The notes under the pieces: model-generated
What the model saw: the letters and a program-made list of their open reading frames with translations, nothing else
What the model was told of the DNA's origin: nothing
The model's database searches: none
Program-made: the position numbers and the translations under genes
Part shown: piece after piece, positions 54,726 to 63,901 of the stretch
Layout of the letters: each line of letters starts with the position of its first letter
Position numbering within the stretch: position 1 is the stretch's first letter
DNA from: Maribellus comscasis
Lineage (GTDB): Bacteria; Bacteroidota; Bacteroidia; Bacteroidales; Prolixibacteraceae
Assembly: GCF_009762775.1 (NCBI RefSeq)
Contig: NZ_CP046401.1
Span: forward strand, 372,001-436,000
DNA: 64,000 nt
Reading direction: 5' to 3'

Positions 54726-56126
54726 ATGAAACACCTAAAAAATATCATCCTACTTGTTGCCTTCTTTTCTTGCTTTCCTGCTTTGGGACAAAAAGAAAAC
54801 GAGAAACTGGTTTATGTTTTCAACATCAATCAGGAGATAACAAAAGCCACATGGAGACAAACACAGCAAGCTTTTCAGGCTGCAGACACTCTGGACGCCG
54901 ATCTTTTTTTAATCCACATGAACACCTACGGAGGAACAGTTTTGGATGCAGATTCAATCCGGACAAAAATACTACAAAGCAAAATTCCTGTTTTTGTTTT
55001 TATCGACAACAATGCAGCATCTGCCGGCGCACTGATTTCAATTGCCTGTGACAGTATATACATGAGACCGGGAGGAAGTATTGGTGCAGCAACCGTTGTC
55101 AATCAAACCGGTCAGGCCATGCCCGATAAATATCAAAGCTACATGCGTTCGACAATGCGTGCAACTGCGGAAGCACACGGAAAAGACACAATTATTTCCG
55201 GCAGCGACACAATTTACCAATGGCGGCGTGATCCTAAAATTGCTGAAGCCATGGTTGATGCCAGAGTATTTATAGAAGGAATAATAGACACTGGCAAAGT
55301 ATTAACATTTACACCAACCGAAGCAATGGAAAATGGGTATTGTGAGGGAACAGCCGAAACAGTGGAAGATGTTCTGGACCAGGTTGGTATAAAAGAATAC
55401 AATATTGTCAAATATGAGCCTAGCTGGATTGAGCGAATTATTGGTTGGCTCGTCCACCCTGTCATTTCAGGTATTTTAATAATGGCAATCATCGGAGGAA
55501 TTTATTTTGAAATGCAATCACCGGGAATCGGATTTCCGCTCGGAGTTGCCATCCTGGCTGCTGTGGCCTATTTTGCTCCTCTGTATCTCGAAGGATTGGC
55601 TGCGAACTGGGAAATTGTAGTTTTTATTTTAGGAATAATTTTGGTTGCCGTTGAAATATTTGTAATCCCGGGCTTTGGAGTCGCCGGCATATTTGGAGTT
55701 CTATTTATTTTTGTTGGATTAGTACTAAGCCTTATCGACAATGTAAATTTTGAATTTGAACATGTTGAATTGCGCGGCGTGGGAATAGCAGTGACAACAG
55801 TTGTGCTTGGAATTTTTGGTGGTTTTGTGCTGGCACTATATCTCGGAAACAGAATATTTTCAGCAAATTCAGGCCCTTTTAAAAATATGGCCTTAAAAAC
55901 AGTTCAAAACAAAAGCGAAGGATACCTCAGTGTTGAAAACTCGTTTCTCGCCTTAAAAGGAAAAACAGGTACATCGAAAACGGTTTTGCGCCCGGGAGGT
56001 AAAGTTCTTGTTGATAATGAAGTTTACGATGCCATCGCAGAAAACGGTTTTATTGACAGAGATGAAAAAATAATTATCACAAAAGTTGAAGCAACTCAAT
56101 TGTATGTGGAAAAAACAGAAGAGTAA
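54726..56126 (+). CDS. NfeD-family membrane protein with ClpP-type serine protease domain
   Basis: 466 residues. A signal peptide (~1-21) is followed by a crotonase/ClpP-like domain (~25-215) with DLFLIHMNTYGGTVLDADSI and the nucleophile Ser99 in NNAASAGALISIACD. Four to five membrane helices follow (~245-385), then an OB-fold NfeD domain (~395-466, KGKTGTSKTVLRPGGKVLV). Such long NfeD proteins are thought to cleave membrane substrates such as stomatin-like partners, but no stomatin/SPFH gene is adjacent. Probably monocistronic, ending at the hairpin near 56153. Confidence 0.9.
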   Translation: MKHLKNIILLVAFFSCFPALGQKENEKLVYVFNINQEITKATWRQTQQAFQAADTLDADLFLIHMNTYGGTVLDADSIRTKILQSKIPVFVFIDNNAASAGALISIACDSIYMRPGGSIGAATVVNQTGQAMPDKYQSYMRSTMRATAEAHGKDTIISGSDTIYQWRRDPKIAEAMVDARVFIEGIIDTGKVLTFTPTEAMENGYCEGTAETVEDVLDQVGIKEYNIVKYEPSWIERIIGWLVHPVISGILIMAIIGGIYFEMQSPGIGFPLGVAILAAVAYFAPLYLEGLAANWEIVVFILGIILVAVEIFVIPGFGVAGIFGVLFIFVGLVLSLIDNVNFEFEHVELRGVGIAVTTVVLGIFGGFVLALYLGNRIFSANSGPFKNMALKTVQNKSEGYLSVENSFLALKGKTGTSKTVLRPGGKVLVDNEVYDAIAENGFIDRDEKIIITKVEATQLYVEKTEE

Positions 56127-56152
56127 TCTTATTACTCAGGCAAGACCACTTC

Positions 56153-56211
56153 AGATACAAACAAAAAAGCGAGCCTTTCAACCTGCCTAAACGCTGTTTT
56201 GTATCTTTTTT
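56153..56211 (+). terminator. Terminator-like hairpin after the NfeD gene
   Basis: 9-bp outer arms 56153-56161 and 56198-56206, an imperfect inner stem using AGCG/CGCT, then T-rich sequence. Confidence 0.5.
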
Positions 56212-56263
56212 ATTAACTTATTTTTTATCTCTTACTTTTTACCCTTATTCTTTATCTTTCTTT

Positions 56264-56643
56264 TTAGTCCTCGCTTGTTGTCGTATATGTAATTTGTACA
56301 TCGTAAGTTTTTGACATCAGTTCTGCTAATTTTGTATTGTCCAATTCAACTGCAATTTTTTGTTGTGCGTTAGCCCCGATCTGTGTAACAATTGATGTAT
56401 ATTTAAATCATAAATCTTCGTTGGTTGCAGTCCCGAAATCTAAGCTTCACCAGCTTCAAGACTAGTTACCAAGGGAAACAAATTTATTGTTCCGACTTCT
56501 CCACCATTGCTTGATTCTACATCAACAAGAGCAATCGTTGAGATGTTAATTTTGCCACTGTGTGTTGCTTCATCGTTATCTGCATCACCTCCGCCATTTC
56601 CGCCCTGATTAACCGTTGCCATTGTTAAAACTGACCTTTTCAT
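56264..56643 (-). pseudogene. Decayed small gene: nonsense codon plus frameshift
   Basis: From ATG 56643 a frame runs 67 codons (MKRSVLTMATVNQGGNGGGD ... SLEAGEA) to a TAG at 56440-56442. The same frame would continue ISGLQPTKIYDLN; then, after two extra bases at an AT repeat near 56400, another frame carries on for about 43 codons (TSIVTQIGANAQQKIAVEL ... ending TTTSED) to a TAA at 56264-56266. Both parts look protein-like, and a C-to-T change (CAG to TAG) with a 2-nt slip would explain the breaks, giving an original of about 126 residues. No signal peptide, Gly/Asp-rich N-terminal part. I do not recognise the family. Alternative: two small genes, or one assembly error together with one true stop. 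Confidence 0.5.
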
Positions 56644-57019
56644 GATTTTTCAGTTTGTAAATTCTTTGGTAAAACATCAAACTTCGATATACAAAAACAA
56701 TTGCAACACAAATACCAAAAACAATAAAAAACTAACAACCAGCAGCTTAACAACACAACAACACAATCTAATAAACCCAAAATCAAACAAAATACCTAAT
56801 TAGGGTTATGGGGTATTTTAAAAATCATATACATAAAAAAGCCGCATGGGGACAAAATAAGAAAATACAACTTCTTTTGTTTGCCGGGCTATTAAGTTAC
56901 CCTTTATCTTAAATATTGAAATCATTACCAATAATTATATAATCTTTTCATTTAAAAACACATTTAATTTGCATTCACAAAACAAGCACTTTATTCATTT
57001 GTTTTTTAAATTGAACATC

Positions 57020-58324
57020 ATGGAACTAATAGAAAAATATTTTGCTGAACTATGGTACCTCCTTTTGGAAATGGCTCCATGGTTAATGCTTGGACTTGTT
57101 TTTGCAGGAATACTAAAAGTATATTTTCCTCAAAAACATATTGACAAATATTTAGGCAAATCCAATTTCAAATCGTCACTAAATGCTTCTCTACTTGGAA
57201 TTCCAATGCCACTTTGCTCATGTGGAGTAATTCCCACCGGAATTTCATTTTTCAAAAACGGAGCATCGAAAGGCGCAACCAACTCCTTTTTAATTTCGAC
57301 ACCACAAACCGGAGTTGATTCAATATTGGCTACCTATTCAATGTTAGGCTGGCCTTTTGCTGTCTTGCGACCGGTTGTCGCATTCTTCACAGGAATTCTG
57401 GGGGGTGTTTTTACCAATATTTTTATAAAAGAAAAAACAACACCTAAATCGCCCTTTGGAAATTTTAAAATTGACACCGCTAAATTGGAAAAATCTGGAG
57501 CGACATGTGATGACGATTCATGTAATTGCCACGAGCCCAAAACTACCGACAAAAGACACTCGATAATCCGGGCCGCAGATTATGCCTTTTTCGAACTTCT
57601 GCAAGATATTGCCAAATGGTTAGTTATTGGTTTTTTAGCAGCAGCACTAATCTCAGTTGCTTTACCCAACGATTTTTTCAGTTCATTCCAGGGAATGGGG
57701 CTGGTTGAAATATTAGTTGTTCTTGCAGCTTCTGTACCAATTTACATTTGTGCCACAGGGTCAATCCCAATAGCAGCAGTGCTTCTCATGAAGGGCGTTT
57801 CTCCCGGGGCCGCTTTGGTTTTCCTAATGGCAGGGCCTGCAACCAATGTGGCAACTATGACTGTACTCGGGAAAACAATGGGACGAAAATCTTTAGCGGT
57901 GTATCTGACAACAATAATAGGAGGAGCTGTTTTATTCGGTTTATTAACAAACTGGTTATTACCCACCGATTTTATTCTAAGTAAAGTAGTACATATACAC
58001 GACGGGAATCATGAAATGCTACCTTACTGGTTGCAATTAAGTTCAGCTGCAATACTGGTATTTTCAATGATAGGCGGTTATTTTTACTCGAAATTAAGCA
58101 AACAAAGGAAAATGAAAAAAGAGGAAGGTATTACCGTAAATGTTTCCGGAATGACTTGTTCTCATTGTGAAGCATCAGTAAAAAATAACCTCGAAAAAAT
58201 AGAAGGCATAAACACAGTTATTGCCGATAATAATAGCGGAACAGTAAAAATTACCGGAAAAAATATTAATCTCGAGAAAATAAAACAAACGGTTAACGGC
58301 TTAGGCTATAAATTTATGGAATAG
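57020..58324 (+). CDS. Permease with C-terminal HMA domain (SO_0444-type Cu/Zn efflux family)
   Basis: 434 residues from ATG 57020; the frame reaches a TTG at 56969, but homologues begin at MELIEKYFAELWYLL. The permease part (~1-360) shows LLGIPMPLCSCGVIPTGISF (~55-74), SKGATNSFLISTPQTGVDS and a second half with VPIYICATGSIPIAAVLL and GAALVFLMAGPATNVATM, typical of the ArsP/DUF318-like fold. A Cys/His-rich loop (DDDSCNCHE, ~170) and a C-terminal heavy-metal domain with GMTCSHCEAS at ~377 suggest copper or zinc handling. No regulator lies beside it. Confidence 0.9.
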   Translation: MELIEKYFAELWYLLLEMAPWLMLGLVFAGILKVYFPQKHIDKYLGKSNFKSSLNASLLGIPMPLCSCGVIPTGISFFKNGASKGATNSFLISTPQTGVDSILATYSMLGWPFAVLRPVVAFFTGILGGVFTNIFIKEKTTPKSPFGNFKIDTAKLEKSGATCDDDSCNCHEPKTTDKRHSIIRAADYAFFELLQDIAKWLVIGFLAAALISVALPNDFFSSFQGMGLVEILVVLAASVPIYICATGSIPIAAVLLMKGVSPGAALVFLMAGPATNVATMTVLGKTMGRKSLAVYLTTIIGGAVLFGLLTNWLLPTDFILSKVVHIHDGNHEMLPYWLQLSSAAILVFSMIGGYFYSKLSKQRKMKKEEGITVNVSGMTCSHCEASVKNNLEKIEGINTVIADNNSGTVKITGKNINLEKIKQTVNGLGYKFME

Positions 58325-58653
58325 TACTCCCAAATTAAAAAATAGCTTTTTTCTACAAAACACGACAGATATCTAACGTTTTTCACAAAAAATAAAATGG
58401 ACATTTGCTCCGAAAAACACTTACCCGCATTTTACCTTTTCAAAAAAATCCAATAAAAAGTCGTAAACACTCTTTCTTTTTTCTCTCAGGATTTATATTT
58501 TGCGAGCGATTTAGATTGCAGCTTACTAAATTCAGGAATTAAAAAAGCGATAGAGTTTGGTAAAATCTGGAAATAAATCTGTTTACTATCATTCAGGAAC
58601 AGGAAATAGTAATAAAAAATTTAAAAGGGAACGCAACAAAATTAGATTTTGGG
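58325..58653. other. Intergenic region before the serine hydrolase
   Basis: 329 bp, A/T-rich. I find no convincing frame, terminator or properly spaced promoter. A 7-bp dyad (TTACTAT / ATAGTAA) lies between about 58579 and 58613, shortly before the next start. Confidence 0.35.
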
Positions 58654-59913
58654 ATGAGGAAATTTTTGTATTTGGCTGGGCTGGTTGTTGTGGTTGTAGG
58701 TTTTGTTACATTTAGAATTCAAAAAGTATCAGCCGATAAATTTCATACGCCGGAGGTTGATACGTTTGCTATTGAAGAACCAGAAAAAAAGCCACTAGAA
58801 ATAGAAAGTGTAATAAGGGAATACGACAGTTTAATCAGTTCCGAAATAATAAATTCCGGCTCAGTAGGTTCTGCTCTCGTAGTTACCTACAAAGATCAAA
58901 TAGCTTTTCTAAAATGCTACGGAGTAAAAAAAACAGGAGAAAAAGATTCCATCAATAAAAATACTGTTTTCAGATTAGCTTCTGTTTCTAAAACCATCAC
59001 CGGTGTTTTAGCAGGAATACTCGATGATGAAAACATTGTTCATCTGGATGATCATGTTATAGACTATCTTCCCGGTTTCAAATTAAAAAATCAGGAAAGT
59101 ACAACAAATCTCACAATACGAAATTTGTTAAGTCATACTTCGGGGCTAATACCACACGCCTACGACAACATGGTGGAAGAAAAAGTTCCCCTAAGTAAAA
59201 TAATGAGCAACTTGTATTCTGTTGATATTTCGGCATCACCCGGAAAATTATATGGCTATCAGAATGTAATGTTTAGTTTATACGACACGATTGCAGCGAT
59301 CAAGACATCTAAAAAGTTTGACAATATAATTCACGAAAAGGTATTCGACCCATTTGGAATGAAAAATGCTTCTACCGGATTTCGTTCCTTTAAAAACAAT
59401 CCAAACAAAGCTTACCCTCATTATGGAAGTGCAGGGCATTACCGTACAATGCGCTTAAACGATCGGTATTATTCCACTGCACCTGCGGCAGGAATAAACG
59501 CGAGTATTTCTGATATGGGACAGTTCCTTCTTCATTTAACAAATGAAAACAGCGCAGAAATAAACGACAACATCATCCAAACTGTTTTTACACCACAAGT
59601 TCAATCACCTTTAAAAAGAGCTTATTTACGACGCTGGGACAAAGTAGACTCAAAACAATATGCCATCGGGTGGAGAATAATTGGTTACAAAGGAAGAAAA
59701 GTTGCCTATCATGGAGGGTATGTCAATGGTTATAAAACAGAAATTGCATATTGTAAAGAAGAAAACATTGGAATAGCCTACCTTACAAATTCGCCGAACC
59801 CAATCGCTTCGGAAACCGTACCTACCTTTTTAAATATACTATTTGAATTTAGTGACCATAAACACATTCTAACCGAATATACGGAAGATGAACCGGCAGA
59901 TGACAACAGCTAA
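58654..59913 (+). CDS. Exported serine beta-lactamase-like hydrolase
   Basis: 419 residues. An N-terminal membrane segment (LAGLVVVVVGFVTF, ~7-20) without a clear cleavage site anchors or exports it. The catalytic set of the beta-lactamase/transpeptidase-like fold is intact: SVSK at 110-113, YQN at 202-204 and HGG at 353-355 (the KTG position). Members act as esterases, peptidases or D-aminopeptidases as well as lactamases, so the substrate is unknown. It precedes the sulfatase by 72 bp, but that gene has its own promoter, so co-regulation is uncertain. Confidence 0.88.
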   Translation: MRKFLYLAGLVVVVVGFVTFRIQKVSADKFHTPEVDTFAIEEPEKKPLEIESVIREYDSLISSEIINSGSVGSALVVTYKDQIAFLKCYGVKKTGEKDSINKNTVFRLASVSKTITGVLAGILDDENIVHLDDHVIDYLPGFKLKNQESTTNLTIRNLLSHTSGLIPHAYDNMVEEKVPLSKIMSNLYSVDISASPGKLYGYQNVMFSLYDTIAAIKTSKKFDNIIHEKVFDPFGMKNASTGFRSFKNNPNKAYPHYGSAGHYRTMRLNDRYYSTAPAAGINASISDMGQFLLHLTNENSAEINDNIIQTVFTPQVQSPLKRAYLRRWDKVDSKQYAIGWRIIGYKGRKVAYHGGYVNGYKTEIAYCKEENIGIAYLTNSPNPIASETVPTFLNILFEFSDHKHILTEYTEDEPADDNS

Positions 59914-59931
59914 CAGAAAATCAATTTTATT

Positions 59932-59961
59932 TTTGAAAGTCATTCCAATACGATAAATTTG
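59932..59961 (+). promoter_or_regulatory. Promoter of the second sulfatase operon
   Basis: TTTG at 59932-59935, 18 nt, TAAATTTG at 59954-59961, a perfect TAnnTTTG. Start expected near 59968, about 18 nt before the ATG. Confidence 0.6.
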
Positions 59962-59983
59962 TGGAAATAATTCAATTCCACAA
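59959..59983. promoter_or_regulatory. 8-bp dyad between promoter and sulfatase start
   Basis: Perfect arms TTGTGGAA 59959-59966 and TTCCACAA 59976-59983 with a 9-nt spacer. It overlaps the end of the -7 box and stops 2 bp before the ATG at 59986. It could be an operator for a dimeric regulator; it could fold in RNA only if transcription starts upstream of about 59959. Confidence 0.4.
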
Positions 59984-59985
59984 CC

Positions 59986-61740
59986 ATGAACCTAAAAAAC
60001 CTGATTTCTACTTGTATTTTTATATCAATACTGTTTTCATTTGGAACAGCTCAAAATGTTTCCCATCCCAATGTACTGCTTATTATCACAGATGATCAGG
60101 GCTACGGAGATTTAGGGATCAACGGAAATCCGCATATCCAAACTCCGGTCATAGACCAATTTGCCAGGGAAAGTATCCGTTTCAACAAATTTTATGTTTC
60201 GCCTGTTTGTGCCCCTACCCGATCGAGTTTAATGACTGGTAGATTTTCTCTCCGAACAGGTGTTCGCGACACATACAACGGCGGAGCAACAATGGCACCT
60301 GAAGAGATAACCATTGCTGAAATGTTGAAAGATATCGGATATTCAACCGGCATATTTGGGAAATGGCATTTGGGAGATAATTATCCAAGCCGCCCCAACG
60401 ATCAGGGCTTTGACGAGTCGGTTATCCATCTTTCAGGCGGAATGGGGCAGGTTGGCGATTTCACTACCTGGTTTCAGGGCGACAGCAGCTACTTCAATCC
60501 GGTTTTGTGGCACAATGGAATACAGGAAAAATACGATGGCTATTGTACCGATATTTTTGCACAACAGGCAATTAAGTTTATCGAAAACAATAAAGAAAAA
60601 CCTTTTTTTTGTTATCTCGCTTTTAATGCGCCACACACGCCTCTGCAGGTTCCTGATGAATACTATCAAAAATATAAAAATATCGATCCGGCATCAGGTT
60701 TTGAAAACGACGAGCGTCCGTTTGTTAAAATGACGGAACAAAACAAAGAAGACGCGCGGAAAGTATACGCGATGGTTGAAAACATTGATGACAACCTGGC
60801 AAAAATTTTTAAAAAGCTTGATGAACTGCAAATTGAAAAAAATACGATAGCCATTTTTATGACAGACAACGGGCCGCAGCAAATTCGCTATATAGCAGGT
60901 ATGCGCGGGCGAAAAGGAAGTGTGTACCGCGGAGGAGTGAGGGTTCCGTTTTATTTTAGATACCCGGCTGCATTTGAAGGCGATAAAGACATTGAAACAA
61001 CCACCGCACACATCGATATTTTACCCACGCTGGCTGAAATATGCGGAGCTGAAATTCCAAAAGACAGAATTATTGATGGGAAAAGCCTGCTGCCTCTGAT
61101 AAACAACCGACGCGTCGACTGGGCAAGCCGTCCGCTTTTCTTTTACTGGACACGCCGGTATCCCGAACTTTACAATAACATTTCCATTCAGGAGGGAAAT
61201 ATGAAGCTTGTGGGGCACACCGACTATAATGCCGACATTCAGGACTTTGAGTTGTTTGATATTGAGAAAGACCCTTACGAACAAACCAATCTTGTTACAA
61301 AAGAAGCTGATGTTGCAAAAAATTTAAAAACCAAACTGGATAAAATTTACCAGGAACTGATTCACTCCGGAAATATACTTCACCCGCCAGTCCCGGTTAT
61401 CGGAACAAAAAACGAAAATCCGGTAATTTTAAACAGAAACGACGCAGACGGAGAACGTGGAATCTGGTCGCAGGAAGAAATATATGGGAAGTGGCATGTG
61501 AAAATTCTGGAAGGAAATTACAATATCCGTTTTAAGTTTATAAAAACGGTAAAAGGCGGAGGAAAAATGACATTGGAAACAGGCCCCGTAATCCATCAAA
61601 AAATCAACATTACAGATACCGATCTTATTGAAATGCACAATGTGCACTTTACTGAAACAGAGGGTGAACTGGTTCCTTTTTATTCGGTAGCAGGCAAAAA
61701 TATTCTTCCGTTTTGGGTGGAAATAGAACGTATAAATTAA
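59986..61740 (+). CDS. Exported sulfatase (formylglycine type)
   Basis: 584 residues with a cleavable signal (LFSFGTAQ, ~1-23). Motifs: LLIITDDQGYGDLG near 34 (metal), CAPTRSSLMTGR with Cys75 as formylglycine precursor (threonine in place of the more common serine), FGKWHLGDNYPSRP near 124, FMTDNGPQQIRY near 290. About 100 extra residues after the usual C-terminal subdomain form a beta-rich region (WHVKILEGNYNIRFKF) that may bind glycan. It should remove sulfate from a glycan outside the cytoplasm. A lipoprotein with calcium repeats follows 37 bp later. Confidence 0.93.
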   Translation: MNLKNLISTCIFISILFSFGTAQNVSHPNVLLIITDDQGYGDLGINGNPHIQTPVIDQFARESIRFNKFYVSPVCAPTRSSLMTGRFSLRTGVRDTYNGGATMAPEEITIAEMLKDIGYSTGIFGKWHLGDNYPSRPNDQGFDESVIHLSGGMGQVGDFTTWFQGDSSYFNPVLWHNGIQEKYDGYCTDIFAQQAIKFIENNKEKPFFCYLAFNAPHTPLQVPDEYYQKYKNIDPASGFENDERPFVKMTEQNKEDARKVYAMVENIDDNLAKIFKKLDELQIEKNTIAIFMTDNGPQQIRYIAGMRGRKGSVYRGGVRVPFYFRYPAAFEGDKDIETTTAHIDILPTLAEICGAEIPKDRIIDGKSLLPLINNRRVDWASRPLFFYWTRRYPELYNNISIQEGNMKLVGHTDYNADIQDFELFDIEKDPYEQTNLVTKEADVAKNLKTKLDKIYQELIHSGNILHPPVPVIGTKNENPVILNRNDADGERGIWSQEEIYGKWHVKILEGNYNIRFKFIKTVKGGGKMTLETGPVIHQKINITDTDLIEMHNVHFTETEGELVPFYSVAGKNILPFWVEIERIN

Positions 61741-61777
61741 TACGTATTTGGGATACAACATTTTAGTCAGGGATAAA

Positions 61778-63541
61778 ATGAAAATTGATGTTCCGATAAA
61801 AACGAAACCCTTTTCATTTGCTTCCAAATGTATTCTATTGTCTCTTTTATTGACCAATTGTTCGTCTGAAAAAAACAAGTGGCTCTCACAAGACTTATCA
61901 AATGGTTATGGCATATTAAAAGTTGGAAATTCTGAAACTACCGGCCGTTTTGGAGGTGGTGGATGGGGACGTCTCAACGGTGCCGACTTTGATAAAGATG
62001 GCGACATTGATATATTGGCCAATTTTGGCCGGGGTGGAAATGCTGTCGGCACATTTGCAGGCTTGTATTTTTATGAAAATATTGGCTCTCCAGGCAATGC
62101 ACTTTTAAGTGAAGGAATCAAATTGGGAGACAAAGAGGGACACTCGTTTATTGGTGATATAAACAATGACGGTTTGCTTGATATATTTTGCGAAGGCGAG
62201 CTTTTTACTAATATTTCAAACCAGGGTAACATCACGTTTGACAAACCGATACCTGCTGAGAATCCCGGATGGAAGGCTTGTGGTGAAATTGACTGGGATG
62301 GTGACGGACTTGCCGACCGATTTATAACATCGAGATGGCACCTCGAAATGGTTACCGGGAAAGATGCTGATACTTTACGGTTACCAGTGGGTGGAAAAGA
62401 ATTACTCGAAGACATTTTTATCCGTCCTTTTGTTTGCGACTGGGACGGTGATAATGATCCCGATTTACTTATCGGACAGGAAAGCGGGCATATTACTTTT
62501 ATTGAAAATGAATCAGGAACATTACAGCAGGAAAGACATATTTTACAAAAAAATCCGAATGTAAAGAGTGGTTGTGCAAGTGTTCCTGCTCTTTGCGATT
62601 GGGATAATGACGGCGACATTGATATTATTGTTGGAACGGCTGCCGGATTTCTGGAATTGTATGAAAACCATGAAAAAAAATTCAAACCGGTAAAAAGACT
62701 TAAAGCAGACGGTCAAATAATTCGAATACAAGCAGGAGAGTTTGGTTCTGTTCAGGGTCCGGGTGAAGCGCGCTGGGGCTATTTATGCCCGGAAGCTTGC
62801 GACTGGGATATGGATGGTGACATTGACATTGTTGCCGGTACAGTTTCCGGAGAAAATCTTCTTTTTGAAAATACCGGCACCAAAAATAAACCGATTTTGG
62901 CCTCCCCAAAAAAAATAACCATTGACTGGAATAACGCACAGCCAGTTTACCCGGAAGGAATGCGTTACATCCCTGCCCCGGATGTTTTAATAACACAATG
63001 GCGTTGTAAGCCGGTTGCATTTGACTGGAATAAAGACGGTCTGCCAGATTATCTTACTATTGACGAAAAAGGTGTGTTGGCTTGTTATCCGAGATTTTGG
63101 AAAACAGATGGAACCCTTGGTTTAAAACCGGCGACATATCCTTTTACCGATGAAAATGGTTTCCCTTTGAGGTTTTGTACAAATGAAGTTCCGGGACGAA
63201 ATGGCAGAATAAAATTTTCACTTGCTGATTGGGACAACGATGGTGATCTGGATATTATTCGAAATGGTGGATTTGAAGATGGAAAACAAAACCTCGATAA
63301 CGGATGTAATTTTGTCTATTTGGAATGTTTGAAATCAGAAAATAACGTATCTGTATTCAAATGGAGTGGAGAACTTATAAAAAGTGACAGCATCCGGCTG
63401 CAGGGGCATACCGATTCTCCAATTACTTTTGATGTTGATGGAAACGGCAGTCTCGATATCATTTCCGGTTGCGAAGATGGAAACATTTATTTTTTTCTGA
63501 GAGAATGGATCGATTCAAAAAATAATTACTCTAAGTTTTAA
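61778..63541 (+). CDS. Lipoprotein with nine FG-GAP/VCBS-type calcium-binding repeats
   Basis: 587 residues from ATG 61778 (an upstream in-frame TTG at 61748 is less likely). The lipobox LLLTNCSS gives Cys28. Nine Asp-rich loops of the type DWDNDGDIDI are spread along the chain (near 70, 125, 170, 222, 277, 345, 415, 490 and 555), as in integrin-like seven- or eight-bladed propellers that bind calcium. No catalytic residues can be named. Adjacent to the sulfatase and probably co-transcribed, it may bind the sulfated glycan at the surface, or be a propeller-type lyase (inference). Confidence 0.88.
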   Translation: MKIDVPIKTKPFSFASKCILLSLLLTNCSSEKNKWLSQDLSNGYGILKVGNSETTGRFGGGGWGRLNGADFDKDGDIDILANFGRGGNAVGTFAGLYFYENIGSPGNALLSEGIKLGDKEGHSFIGDINNDGLLDIFCEGELFTNISNQGNITFDKPIPAENPGWKACGEIDWDGDGLADRFITSRWHLEMVTGKDADTLRLPVGGKELLEDIFIRPFVCDWDGDNDPDLLIGQESGHITFIENESGTLQQERHILQKNPNVKSGCASVPALCDWDNDGDIDIIVGTAAGFLELYENHEKKFKPVKRLKADGQIIRIQAGEFGSVQGPGEARWGYLCPEACDWDMDGDIDIVAGTVSGENLLFENTGTKNKPILASPKKITIDWNNAQPVYPEGMRYIPAPDVLITQWRCKPVAFDWNKDGLPDYLTIDEKGVLACYPRFWKTDGTLGLKPATYPFTDENGFPLRFCTNEVPGRNGRIKFSLADWDNDGDLDIIRNGGFEDGKQNLDNGCNFVYLECLKSENNVSVFKWSGELIKSDSIRLQGHTDSPITFDVDGNGSLDIISGCEDGNIYFFLREWIDSKNNYSKF

Positions 63542-63723
63542 CCTTTGCTTCAGAAGACGATTGCCATTATTTTGACTACTCAGTAATATTTCCAGCTTAC
63601 TTTCACGTACCAACCCCAACATAAAAAACTTATAACAAACCAATTAACTTGTATCATCTTTTTTCAGGCAAGATATTTTCGAATATCATTTTTTTATATT
63701 TTTGAAGCAGATATTGAAATAAA
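63542..63723. other. Intergenic, with a -7 box
   Basis: 182 bp with no gene seen. TATTTTTG at 63697-63704 matches TAnnTTTG and would start RNA near 63711, but no -33 TTTG is found at proper spacing. Confidence 0.35.
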
Positions 63724-63840
63724 ATGAGACAAAGTTTACAGCTTCAAAAATTAATAAGTTTCCGGTTTGAAAAGACCAAACGGGGCATTCTTCTTTTGGA
63801 GTTTTTGCTCATTTTCCTCTATATTTTTTCTGAATTATAA
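63724..63840 (+). CDS. Possible 38-residue small protein
   Basis: ATG 63724 to TAA 63840. The first 20 residues are basic (RFEKTKRG), the rest hydrophobic (ILLLEFLLIFLYIF), as in a small single-span membrane protein. It follows a -7 box by 19 bp. I do not recognise it and chance is possible at this length. Confidence 0.25.
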   Translation: MRQSLQLQKLISFRFEKTKRGILLLEFLLIFLYIFSEL

Positions 63841-63901
63841 AATTCCAATCCTTGTCACCCCCCGTTAATTAATTAGTATTTATCATTTATTTTATTTTTT
63901 G

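Noticed and set aside
58560..58653. A protein-like reading just upstream of the serine hydrolase (remnant of another gene)
   Set aside because: The stretch is short, interrupted by stops further upstream and has no recognisable motif.
62071..62685. A 204-codon minus-strand frame with Ser/Pro repeats
   Set aside because: The apparent repeat (SPSQSQ-type) is the antisense reading of the Asp-rich calcium loops of the lipoprotein gene.
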